Positions 1-9,400 of a stretch of 64,000 nucleotides of DNA are shown piece by piece. Each line of letters begins with the position of its first letter. Position 1 is the first letter of the stretch. Location: the NCBI RefSeq assembly GCF_001661345.1, contig NW_017962913.1, positions 1,927,428 to 1,991,427 of the forward strand. The letters are read 5' to 3'. Source of the stretch: Ascoidea rubescens DSM 1968. Taxonomy: Eukaryota; Ascomycota; Saccharomycetes; Ascoideales; Ascoideaceae. Under the pieces are notes generated by a model. That model had not been told where the DNA came from. It was given only the letters and a program-made list of their open reading frames with translations, and did no database searches. Position numbers and translations under genes: made by a program.

Positions 1-2
1 CC

Positions 3-341
3 GAACTTGTAAAAGAAGAAAGTGACAATGAAGATGACGAGGACGAGGACGACGATGATGATGAAGACGACGAAATCGAAGAAGATAATGATGATTCAAA
101 AGATTCAAAAGATTCAAAAGATTCAAAAGATCTAAATGACGAAAATGATGAAAAAGACGTAGAAATCAAAGACGTCAGTGTTTCAGATAAAAACAACATT
201 TCATCTGAATCTTCTTTCCCTTCTTCTACAACCGACAACACTTCAAACCAATCAAATTCAAATTCAAATTTAAATTCAAATTCAAATTCAAATTCAAATT
301 CAAATCAATCAAACTCAAATCAATCCAACTCAAACTCATAA
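3..341 (+). CDS. 3' end of an unidentified gene with acidic and Asn/Ser-rich tail
   Basis: An open frame enters from the left edge and ends with TAA at 339-341; the start lies outside the window. The visible 112 residues begin with a nearly continuous Asp/Glu run. Four Lys-Asp-Ser repeats follow, then a short charged stretch, and finally an Asn-Ser/Gln tail. Such acidic, disordered tails occur in many nuclear and chromatin proteins, but nothing here identifies the family. The gene converges on RPL13 with about 230 bp between stop codons. I am confident that it is coding, because the frame is open with biased composition and a clean stop, but not what it is. Confidence 0.6.
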   Translation, partial: ELVKEESDNEDDEDEDDDDDEDDEIEEDNDDSKDSKDSKDSKDLNDENDEKDVEIKDVSVSDKNNISSESSFPSSTTDNTSNQSNSNSNLNSNSNSNSNSNQSNSNQSNSNS

Positions 342-572
342 TACAAAATGAAAATGAAAATGATTAATTAAATTCCCTCTAAGTAGAAAATTTTACATAT
401 ATAATTATAATATTATAAGCTCCTATTACATCCTTAAACTATATATAAATGTTTACTAATATTATAGAATTTTTTAATTAGTTTTAGTTATTAATTATTG
501 AAACCTATTGAAAAATAAAATTACTTAATTTAATTTAATTTAATCTAATAAAATGAAATACAATTATTTAAC

Positions 573-1990
573 TTATTTCTTTTTAGATTTCTTTTCAGCT
601 TCAGCCTCAGCCTTTTCTCTAGCACGTTTCTCACGAATACCCTTATATTTCTTATCAGATCTAGCAATTCTTAATGTTCTGTAAGCAGCAGTTTCGGGAA
701 CCTTAACAGCTCTGGCTTCAACATCAGTAGCAATTTGAGCAATTGGGAAGTTAACCAAGTTACTTTCAGATGCGCTAACATTTGGTTTGGCAGCCTTAGA
801 AGTCTTAGATGGGAAAACAATTAATCTGGCTTTATAGTCTTTTAATCTTTGTACATTGATATCAAATCCTTCAACTGATCTATTTTGTCTTCTGTGATCA
901 ACAGCAATACCAATGGTTCTGGCATAAGCAGCGTTCAAACTAGCGGCTTTTAATTCAGCTAATGTGAATCCTCTACCAGCTCTGACCTTTCTATTATATT
1001 TAACAGTTGGAGCTCTGACAATAGGTCTTAGAAGATCAAGAGGTTTGGGAGCAACACCAGCAATTTTTTTGGCTCTGGCGATTCTTCTAGCAACCTTTTT
1101 ACCGGCTTGATCAAAATGAACTTTGACACGTTCTTGCCAGTGTTTCTTGAAATGATTTTTTAAAAGAGTGTTATTTTTTGCAATAGCTAATAAATAATTA
1201 AAAAAAAAATAAAAATAATTAGTAATGTGCTTTTATTATATTTTAATTAAAATTGAATATACCGTTTGTATATTATAATACATTTCAAATTTCAGTTCAA
1301 TTCAATTCAATTCAATTCAATACCAAGGTAACTTTTGATCCATTATTAATTGAATTTCTTATCAATTATTCAAAAAATTATACTTTTTCACTTCAAAAAT
1401 TAATAAAATTGGAAAATCACTGAAAAGATATTGGAGAAACAAAATGTAAACGCTTGACTTGTATTTCCATTTTTAAAATTTATTTAGAAAATCCACTAAT
1501 CATATTTCCTTTTACTTCATTATATTTAGTTCATGTATATTTTGATTTTCACACTTTTCACACTTTTAATACTTTATATTCACTTATTGCAATTTATTTT
1601 AATCATTGTAATATTCAAAATTTATCTAAAAATTATGTGTTTTTTTATTTAACAAATTATCAAAAAAAATGAAAAAAATATACCATCAAGTTGTTTTTTT
1701 CATTCATAAACTCAATCGTAATTGTGACAATATGTTATTTGGTTCTGATCATTTTCCGGATATTTACTAGAAAAGAATAAATCACTTTCTTTGCTATATT
1801 CATTGTGGTAATGATCTGTATTTTATATACACTAAAAAATTTCAAAATTCAAATTTCTATCAGGATCATATTCTCCAACTCAACAGGACTGAGAGGTGCG
1901 ATTACAACTGCCATTGAAAAGAAGTTTTCACTTTGATATTTGAGTTGAAACTGAATTGATGGACGCTTGTGGAGATTCAGACATACCCAT
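573..1990 (-). CDS. RPL13: 60S ribosomal protein L13 (eL13), two exons
   Basis: Large-subunit ribosomal protein eL13, 205 residues after splicing; S. cerevisiae Rpl13 has 199. Exon 2 is 573-1186. It encodes the conserved start region [20 protein letters not shown], the motif [17 protein letters not shown], and the Lys/Ala/Glu-rich end [18 protein letters not shown]. Exon 1 is only the four bases ATGG at 1987-1990, directly followed by a GTATGT donor. The intron ends at a TTAG acceptor, with a TACTAAT branch site near 1217-1223. Joining the two gives ATG GCT ATT GCA and keeps the frame; S. cerevisiae RPL13A also has a four-base first exon. The gene is transcribed divergently from DCC1. The GC-richer shared promoter has Tbf1-like and Cbf1 motifs. 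The family is certain; the splice model is inferred from sequence and homology. Confidence 0.95.
1187..1986 (-). other. RPL13 intron (800 nt)
   Basis: Donor GTATGT at 1986-1981, branch site TACTAAT near 1223-1217, acceptor TTAG ending at 1187. The branch-to-acceptor region is rich in T on the gene strand. The intron is very AT-rich and includes five TTCAA repeats (1296-1320). The first ~130 nt after the donor are more balanced in composition and read open in one frame. I looked for C/D-box snoRNA boxes (TGATGA and CTGA in the right order) and did not find a convincing pair. Confidence 0.85.
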
Positions 1991-2148
1991 TTTGAATTAT
2001 TTGTTATATTGGTCCAAGTAGTGAAATTGCTTTGACTAATACCTTTTCCAGCTGCTATGATCAGGAAAACTTTCAATATATTCACTTTTCTCTGCTCAGC
2101 AGTTTCTGGCTCCTGCACTGAGACAGCGCAGGCAAATTTCCACGGGAG

Positions 2149-2156
2149 AGCCCTAA
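2149..2156 (+). promoter_or_regulatory. Tbf1-like box AGCCCTAA upstream of RPL13
   Basis: AGCCCTAA matches the ARCCCTAA element used by Tbf1 at ribosomal protein genes in the Candida lineage. A weaker copy, AGCCCTAT, lies at 2275-2282, next to the E-box. Binding is inferred from the motif only. Confidence 0.5.
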
Positions 2157-2289
2157 GAGCAGATGTTGCCCGTTCAGGAAGGGCACGCGGTCCAGGTCTG
2201 TGCACAGAGCTAGTTTTGCAAAGGTTTGGATTGCATGTGACTGTGTTTGTGTTTTTTCAGCATCAAGCAACAAAAGCCCTATAATATAT

Positions 2290-2295
2290 CACGTG
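2290..2295. promoter_or_regulatory. CACGTG E-box (Cbf1-type), RPL13/DCC1 promoter
   Basis: Palindromic CACGTG in the sequence TATCACGTGTAT, which also gives the Cbf1-preferred TCACGTG core. Tbf1 and Cbf1 sites together are the typical arrangement of ribosomal protein promoters in Candida-type yeasts, where Rap1 no longer runs these genes. It could also serve DCC1. Confidence 0.5.
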
Positions 2296-2443
2296 TATAA
2301 CAACAGACCACAGTTATGGGTGCTGCATATGTGCGTTAATTTGCTGCAATCCTGGGCACTGGTCCCAGTTTCCCAGTTGAGTGAGCACCATATAATAAGA
2401 TGCGATGGTGGAGAGCTTCAGAGAATAGCTATCTGTTTTCAAT

Positions 2444-3565
2444 ATGGACAAGAGAAATGTAGATGTGTATGCCTGTTTGTCGATGGACGCTTCCATCAGG
2501 ACGGTTGAACTCAATCGCGACTTGATCGAGATTATAAAGAACAAGTCTGACTCGTTATATCTCAAGGCCTCAAACACAGAAGGGGAGACTGTGTTGTGTT
2601 CTTCCTCCAAAACATATCAGTTGAGAAATAAGAAGCATTCTAACACTGTCTTGCTCAGTAAATCTCAATGCAGAGTATTCGACAGCAGCCAGTTGAAGAA
2701 GTTGATTGGGTTTTCCAAACTAACCTCAGATTTTGAATGTGTTCCTAAAACCAATACAATCGATGTTTCAAATTTACCAATTTATCATGATTCATTGACC
2801 TTTCTCTCGAATAGTGGTAAGGGCCAGGTTCCCACCAATTACATATCTTTAGATCAACTAATTGATAACACCCCATTGTCTATCAATGAGTTTAATTTAC
2901 TTTGGGCTGAGCTTGGTGGTTGTGAAATTAATGGGATAGCTTGCTTATTATCAAATGAGGTTGTGCATAAGACGTTGACACTTTTAATAACGTCGATTAT
3001 TGCCAATGATTTGGAATTCAATAATTTAGATTTGATGCATTGTGTGGATTCGGTTGGTAATGCAACTGACTATCCGATTAATATTGTACGATCGATTTTA
3101 ATGAAGTTTTGTACAAATGATTGCATTAACAGTCAGGATGATAAATTTAAATTGGATGAAACCAAAATAGCCAGATGGTATGGTATGAAAGCATTGGAGT
3201 TGTACGCTAAAAAACCGATTTTAATTGATGATTTTTTGATTAAATGGAAATCTATTTTTCCCAAGTTTTATTCAGTTCCAATTAGTATGAAGTTACTACA
3301 TGGGAATTTTGGAAGACCATATTCGAACAATTTTCAAAATTATAATAAAATTCAGTTTTTTCCTAAAAATTTACTATCAAACAAGATTGATGAGCGGTTT
3401 AGACAGTTATTTAAATTTCAAAATCAATGGGCAATCGAAGAGTTTATTCCATTTGTCATTGATTTGAATAAAAATCAAAAATTGAAAATAGATAAGTTTA
3501 TAATGAAATATGCGAAGAGGAAAATGATTAACAATAATAAAGAAGTTGTAATTACATCTAAATGA
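2444..3565 (+). CDS. DCC1: Sister chromatid cohesion protein Dcc1
   Basis: 373 residues; S. cerevisiae Dcc1 has 380. Dcc1 joins Ctf8 and Ctf18 in the alternative clamp loader Ctf18-RFC, which handles PCNA at forks and supports cohesion. The match runs full length. Near the N-terminus are EGETVLCSSSKTYQLRNKKH and SNTVLLSKSQ (yeast: EVVLC..KTW.LK.RKHSNTVLL). In the middle is ARWYGMKALELYAKKPILID (yeast: AQWYGIQALRKY), then FLIKWKSIFPKFY. At the end, IDKFIMKYAKRKM aligns with yeast IDSFIMKYARRKR. The start codon at 2444 is the first in frame with the conserved part; an ATG 13 codons later is also possible. The gene is read toward RLP7, with 84 bp between stop codons. Confidence 0.95.
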   Translation: MDKRNVDVYACLSMDASIRTVELNRDLIEIIKNKSDSLYLKASNTEGETVLCSSSKTYQLRNKKHSNTVLLSKSQCRVFDSSQLKKLIGFSKLTSDFECVPKTNTIDVSNLPIYHDSLTFLSNSGKGQVPTNYISLDQLIDNTPLSINEFNLLWAELGGCEINGIACLLSNEVVHKTLTLLITSIIANDLEFNNLDLMHCVDSVGNATDYPINIVRSILMKFCTNDCINSQDDKFKLDETKIARWYGMKALELYAKKPILIDDFLIKWKSIFPKFYSVPISMKLLHGNFGRPYSNNFQNYNKIQFFPKNLLSNKIDERFRQLFKFQNQWAIEEFIPFVIDLNKNQKLKIDKFIMKYAKRKMINNNKEVVITSK

Positions 3566-3649
3566 TATATTTTCAAATATATAATTATATATTAAAAAAA
3601 ACAAAAAATTCGACCTAGACTGCTTAAACTCATGCTATTTCAAATGATT

Positions 3650-4684
3650 TTAAACATAATTTTGGATATACTTATTGATATCAATCTGAATCAATGGAAC
3701 ATCGTCTGAGTTTGAAATTTTGTTTTTAATTTTATCATTTTTCAATTCAATTCTTTTCAATTTTGAAATTGGACCCCATCCATTAACCGGAGGGTTTAAC
3801 TTGAATGGATTTAAAAACTGGTTGATTTTTTTAAAGTTATCATTTGTTCTTAAAGAAGAGATTTCATGGATTATGTCTTCTACACAAATTATACCGTATT
3901 GGCCCAAATTATCTTCCACGATTTGGTTATCATTTAAAATCACCTCATTGTCGTCAAGTTTAATATGAATGTCATTATTGTTGTGGTTGTTATTAGCATT
4001 ATTATTATGATTGGCAGGAGAATCCGGTTTAATATATGATTTTTTAATTGCAGCTCTTTTTTGAATCAATTGACGAACAGTAATCAAATTCGGTTCACCA
4101 ACTACAATATATGGAGCTATCAACTTTAATAAATTCAACACCAATGGAGATAGTTTCACGAATACTCCCAAATTCGAATGTTTTAGTCTCAAGGCTTGCA
4201 AAATTTGTCTGGCCTTGTAAGGTACTTGAACGTTTGTATTATGAGGAGGAGTAACTTTAATAACAAATAGTAACCTGGGTTCGCCATTATAAACCTCAAT
4301 TTTTTCACTCAAGATATTATCTTGCTCTTGTTCTTGTTCTTCTTCTTCGTTGTCTTCTTCAGTATTGTTATTTATGTCAACGGTCTTGGTTAAAATCTTT
4401 TGGAATCCATTGTTTTTATTGCTGATTGTTTTCTTTTGAGCAGCCAATGTTTTCTTAACTAGCCTGGCCAATCTCTTGTTTTCCTTTTGGGTTTCCTGGT
4501 GTTTGGCTATCAAAGTTTCAGCTCTAATGAACTTTTTTTTTTCAATTCTTTTCTGTGATTTTTGTTTTTGGAGTCTTTGTTTAGCTAGTGTTTGTTTTTG
4601 AAACCTTAGCTCAGTGGCATTCTTCCTTTTTTTCAAGAGAATCTCCGGGTTCGAGTTCGAAAACAAGTCTGGTTGTTGCGACAT
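3650..4684 (-). CDS. RLP7: Ribosome biogenesis factor Rlp7 (L7-like)
   Basis: 344 residues, slightly longer than S. cerevisiae Rlp7 (322). Rlp7 is a paralogue of ribosomal protein L7 (uL30). It sits in the nucleolus on pre-60S particles and is needed for ITS2 processing. The N-terminal SNPEILLKKRKNATELR aligns with yeast SNPEILLRKRRNADRTR, and a long Lys/Arg-rich helix follows. An acidic Glu/Gln insert lies near residues 113-125. The L7 domain begins at LLFVIKV and continues through LGVFVKLSPLVLNLLKLIAP, PNLITVRQLIQKR, YGIICVEDIIHEI and FLNPFKLNPPVNGWG. An Asn/His-rich insert (about residues 220-235) is lineage-specific. The promoter carries PAC, RRPE and E-box motifs, as expected for a ribosome-biogenesis gene. 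Confidence 0.95.
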   Translation of the reverse strand: MSQQPDLFSNSNPEILLKKRKNATELRFQKQTLAKQRLQKQKSQKRIEKKKFIRAETLIAKHQETQKENKRLARLVKKTLAAQKKTISNKNNGFQKILTKTVDINNNTEEDNEEEEQEQEQDNILSEKIEVYNGEPRLLFVIKVTPPHNTNVQVPYKARQILQALRLKHSNLGVFVKLSPLVLNLLKLIAPYIVVGEPNLITVRQLIQKRAAIKKSYIKPDSPANHNNNANNNHNNNDIHIKLDDNEVILNDNQIVEDNLGQYGIICVEDIIHEISSLRTNDNFKKINQFLNPFKLNPPVNGWGPISKLKRIELKNDKIKNKISNSDDVPLIQIDINKYIQNYV

Positions 4685-5361
4685 TGGAGAACAGATCTGA
4701 TACGTTAGGTGATTCTGGATTATTACTACGATTTACTCATTATCTTATCATAATTTGAGTCTGCATCGAAAAATTTCAGCTGTGAAAAAAAAAACATCAG
4801 AAAAATATTTTTATCGCAACACGTGTGCTTCGCGGAGATCATCGCCGCATTGGGCTAAACCCGCGGACGTAAACCCAACGCAGAGCAAAATACGAGGGGA
4901 TGCTGTTGTGTGCGTCGACAGCGCGTTCACGTACCGGATACACGTATCACACAAGCACAAACGCCTTTGCACGCGGTCAATGGCGTCATTAATGCACGCA
5001 CAGCGCACACAACGGCACTGACTGCGTGGCCGTAGTGCGTGAGAAAAAGTGACGCGCCTGACCGAGCCGCACTTTGGCGCTGGAACGCTTCTTTTTTTCT
5101 GAAGTGGACGAATTTCTCCTTTGCTCTTTCTTTTGTTTCTTCCTGTGGAGTTTTTCTTCTCTTTCGTTGCTTCTTTGTTGAAGGTGCAGCATTTCCAGTG
5201 GTTTCTGTTTCTTTTGCTTTTGAGCTTTGGTTCTTTCCTCGAGTCCATCATCTGCTTTCTTCTTGTTATTCTCTGTTTTGAGGCCACTTTGTCTGTCGAT
5301 TGCTTCTCGAAAAGGCAAATCGTTTCTCATCGAAATCTCCCTTTCAACACCACATTCAAAG
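4685..5361. promoter_or_regulatory. RLP7 promoter and start of the RFX gene leader
   Basis: Next to RLP7 are an RRPE-like element (GAAAAATTTC, 4768-4777), a CACGTG E-box (4820-4825) and a PAC-like TCATCGC (4839-4845, minus-strand GCGATGA). The stretch from about 4805 to 5080 is a GC-rich island in an AT-rich setting. From about 5085 the plus strand becomes strongly pyrimidine-rich, as in yeast core promoters and leaders. Antisense frames such as 4811-5287 are low-complexity products of this and are not called as genes. Confidence 0.55.
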
Positions 5362-5705
5362 GTATGTCGAGCTTGTGCTCAGCTCCCCTTTTATCACTAG
5401 AGAATTAGGTGAATTGGAGCTGTTTATATGCTGTTTGATTTGTAACACTTCCCACAAACTGTGCTTGAAACCTGGTGTCTTTTCACTTTCGTTGTCAAGC
5501 GAGAATTTGCCAATTCCACAAGAAAAACATTTAGGGTTTCAATAACATTATTCAAGCAGCAAGAAAAAAAATTTCAGTATCCAATTCCCCCAACATTTTC
5601 ATCAGTTTCTCTCTCAATTAATGAAATTGATGATAACACAAGTCTCATCTTCTGGCTAGAAACAACTCTTACTAACTTTATCTCATTGGCTTAATTTTCA
5701 CCAAG
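5362..5705 (+). other. Probable 5'-leader intron of the RFX gene
   Basis: A consensus donor GTATGT (5362-5367, after CAAAG) is followed by a perfect TACTAAC branch site (5670-5676) and a CCAAG acceptor ending at 5705. The predicted intron is 344 nt, with 29 nt between branch site and acceptor. No coding frame continues across the junction, so it would lie in the untranslated leader of the gene starting at 6454. Confidence 0.5.
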
Positions 5706-6453
5706 TTTGTTTTCTTAATTCGTTTTCTGATAATTATCGTTTAATATCTTTAAAAATCCTAAAATTCTTATAATTGAAAGTGTTAAAAAATTGTTAAAAG
5801 ATTTTAAAGTTATAACAAGTTTTTAGAAGTTTTTAAAAGTTTTTGAACCCATCTGAAAATCGTCAATAATATTGAAAATATATTTGTCATATTTTCAATA
5901 TCCAAATAAATTTCAACTCTCAATTACCACAGTCCACCATTTCAATTGATGAGATTTTCATTTTTGTTATTTTAATTCTCAAGAAACTCAATTATAGCAT
6001 CATTTTTTTAACCTTTTTTTTATTTTTTTTTATTTCATTCATTCCTATAAAAATTCCATTTATCTTGTTTTTTAATTCTATTTTTTATCAAAAAATTTTA
6101 TTATATTATATTGGTTTTTTTATTCACTTTATCACATCACATCACATCACATCACATCTTTTATTCCATTTTCTGTTATCTCATTTTATATTTGTTCATT
6201 TCCTATATCCATTCTTCATTTTTCCTTGCACATTCTTTCTTGCACACTTTTTTCTATTTTTATCCATTTTAATTTTATCCATTTTAATTTTATTATTTCA
6301 ACATTATTCCAGGGCTATATTCATAATTTCATTCAAAATCAAAATTACATTCAAAATTTATATTTAGTATCACATTATTAATCTGGTAAAATTTGCAAAG
6401 GAAAAAATCAATAAAAGATTCTAAAAAAAAACAAGACAGGAAAAACGTTTCAA
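5706..6453 (+). promoter_or_regulatory. Long AT-rich leader/upstream region of the RFX gene
   Basis: About 750 bp without a supported gene, mostly T-rich on the plus strand. It contains a pentanucleotide microsatellite, five ATCAC units at 6131-6158. The frame 6065-6367 is a hydrophobic by-product of the T-rich sequence. With the intron just upstream, the transcript leader could exceed 700 nt. A long leader is common for regulated transcription factors in yeasts, but this is not shown here. Confidence 0.4.
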
Positions 6454-9400
6454 ATGTTGGAAAAGGGAAATTCTTTTAATAATAATTCAATTTCTATTCA
6501 AAATATCCAAAACTCCAAAACCACTAACAACAATAGCAACGATAACAACAACAATAACAACAATAACAACAACAACAACAATAACAACAATAACAACAAC
6601 AACAACTCAAAAAATATAAAATCATTCAAACAAAACTTATCCACAAATAAAAAAAATCCAGCCTTCAAATTTGATAAAGATGATAAAACTGACAAACTAA
6701 AAACAATAAATAAAATCACTAAGATCTCTCAAAAAAACAAACTAATTAATATCTCTGTTCAAAATCCTCGAGTTAAATCAGAAACTCTGTTTAGTCCTCA
6801 ATTTCTAGCAATCTCTCAATCTCTCCCTTATAACACTATGAATATGAACATGAACATGGACATGAATATGGATATGAACGTAAATAATTTAAGCAATATA
6901 AATAATAATAATCTAAACAACAACTTAAACAACAACTTAAACAACAACTTAAACAACAACTTAAACAACAACTTAAATAATATCAATGCTATTGCAAATC
7001 TTAATAATATAAATACCGTTTCAAATTTAAATAATTTTAATTTGTCAAATCTAAACAATTTAAACTCTTTTGACTTAAATGGGTTTAATATGAGCACTAT
7101 TGGCATGAACATTGGAATAAATAACATTACAAACATGAATAATCTCAATAACTTTAATAATCTTACCAACCTCAATAGTCTTAATAATCTCAATAACATT
7201 AACAATCTTAATAACAATCTCAATAATAACCTTAATAATCTTAATTTCAACAATCTCAACAATGTTAATAACATGAATGGTTTCAATAATCTTTCAACAC
7301 TAGAAAATTTTGGCAACCTTAACAGTATGAATTCTATGAGCAATATAAACAACATGGCTGTTATGAATAATATGAGTACTATAAATAATATAAATAATAT
7401 AAATAACATAAACAATATAAACAATATAAATAATATCAATAACTTTAATCACATCGGAAATGTGAACAATATCACCACTATGGACAACATCAGTAACATG
7501 AGTTCCATCAACAATATAAATAATATGCCCAACCTAAACAGTTTAGGCTACGTACAAATACAATTGACTCCAAATGAAGATCTGCAAATTCAACAACAAC
7601 AACAAAAACAAACTTTGCATGGTAATCTTTTAATGCACCAACAACAAAATCAAGAAGCTCAAAAACTCGATCAAAAGAATCAAAGACAGGATCAAAAATT
7701 TGCTTTGAACTTTTCTAATATAAATCAAAACTCCACTTTAAACATCAGCTCAAAATTCCCATTGAACAATTCCTCCCATTCAGATTCAAATTTGAGTTTT
7801 CTTTCTGATTCAAAACTCAATACTTTCACTACCGCTGATAACACTGATAACATGTCAAATAATAACAACAAATCAAATGACAATACTAATAATAATTTTA
7901 TTAGCGAATCCAATAAAGAAAGCGAAATCAAAAACCCAAAGCTGATTTTAAATACTAATTCACACCTGGAAAATAACTTAAAATTGCTTCCAAACCTGTT
8001 TTCAAATTTTTCTGCGGTTCGAGCTTCTTCATCTTTGACCTCAGCAAATCACACCATTAAACCTTCAGTTCAATTTTCAATTCAATCTCATGATACTAAC
8101 TCAACTTCTTTAACTCCAAAATCAAATTCTATTCCAAATTTAAGCTTACCTCAAGATTTGAACTCATCCAACGTGGTCCCAAACTCCATCTCAAACTCAA
8201 TTTCAAACTCAATTTCAAATTCTGTCTCGAATTCCGTTTCAAATCCTTTTTATCATCGAACTAGCATTTCAAATTCAGAAAATATCTATTTAAAAAATAA
8301 TTCATTAAGTCAGCTAAATCATCCAAACAAATTAAATAACCACAATCTCTATTCAAATCATATCAAAAAGAAGCCTCGTAGATCTGATCACTCATTGCCT
8401 GGTGACGAAGGAGATGCTGAATTAAAGCTATTGGCTTATTCAATCAAACATTTGCCATTGACTGAATTAGCCAAAACAATTAAAAAAACTGAAGTGGGCC
8501 ATGAACAGTCAAATATTAAACCTGTTAACACAAACACAAATGATAAGAACAGTGTCACTATTAATGTTGAGATCGTTCCATCAAATATCAAACAGGAAAA
8601 CAACAATGATTATGACAATAATTATAGTCTCAAAAATACCGAGGCTAACCATGATGATACTGACAAACTATATGATGATAGCAACACTAAAAACATCGAA
8701 AAAAAAGGCTTTTCAAAGGATTTGATTGAGAATTCAAAAAGAGTGATATCAGCTGGATCTGATACTTCTTTTTCTTCTATTTCTTACTCATCCAAATTTT
8801 CTTCTCTATCTATTTCCCATTCTAATTCTAATTCCACTTCAAGTGCAGGGTCTGTTGCTCTTACTTTACCTTCTAGTCCTCACTATGCCCAAATTCCTTC
8901 AACCATCGAAAATACAACTAAAGAAAGGCAAAAACAAATTTTTGGAATGGTATGGTTGATCAAAACATGCGAATCAGCACCAACTGCTGTTGTTCCAAGA
9001 AATAGAATATATGCTAGATATGTGACTATCTGTGCTGACAATGCTGTTAAACCATTATCACCTGCTTCTTTTGGAAAATTAGTTAGAATCATTTTTCCTA
9101 ATATAACAACAAGAAGATTGGGAGTTAGAGGCCAGAGTAAATATCATTATTGTGGTATTAGATTAATGAACGTTCACTCAAATGGAAGCTTAGGAAGCTT
9201 CGGCAGTATGTCAAGCATTAGTAATGCCACAACACCAATTTTCTCTGGTGCTTCTTCTTGTTATAACAATTCTGTTCCGGCCAGTCCTACTGGGTTTAAT
9301 TTAGCGTCACAATCACAAAATACTACTCCACTAACCTACAATAAGGATGGATCAATTGATATTTTCAATGAATTGTCTCATGAAAATTTAAATGATGACT

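Larger units (their letters stand above)
1991..2443. promoter_or_regulatory. Divergent RPL13/DCC1 promoter
   Basis: 453 bp between the RPL13 start (minus strand) and the DCC1 start (plus strand). The middle part (about 2090-2240) is clearly richer in G and C than either flank. It contains a Tbf1-type box and a CACGTG E-box, annotated separately. The short open frames here (for example 2057-2284 and 2200-2508) have no coding features and overlap each other on both strands. Confidence 0.7.

Noticed and set aside
1454-1672. 72-residue open frame in the RPL13 intron region
   Set aside because: Low-complexity Phe/Ile/Asn product of AT-rich DNA inside the RPL13 intron; no domain or start context.
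1679-1689. ATGGTATAT on the minus strand as an alternative RPL13 exon 1
   Set aside because: Phase is wrong for joining to CTATTGC. ATGG followed by GTATGT at 1981-1990 fits both phase and consensus.
1187-1986. snoRNA hosted in the RPL13 intron
   Set aside because: No ordered C and D boxes with terminal stem were found.
4811-5287. 158-residue minus-strand frame upstream of RLP7
   Set aside because: Lys/Arg-rich antisense of a pyrimidine-rich leader, overlapping other frames; no family resemblance.
6828-7439. 203-residue minus-strand Leu/Phe-rich frame
   Set aside because: Antisense shadow of the Asn-Leu/Asn-Ile repeat region of the RFX gene.
6900-7450. CRISPR-like array
   Set aside because: The regular repeats are in-frame codon repeats of a eukaryotic protein; no spacers of constant length.
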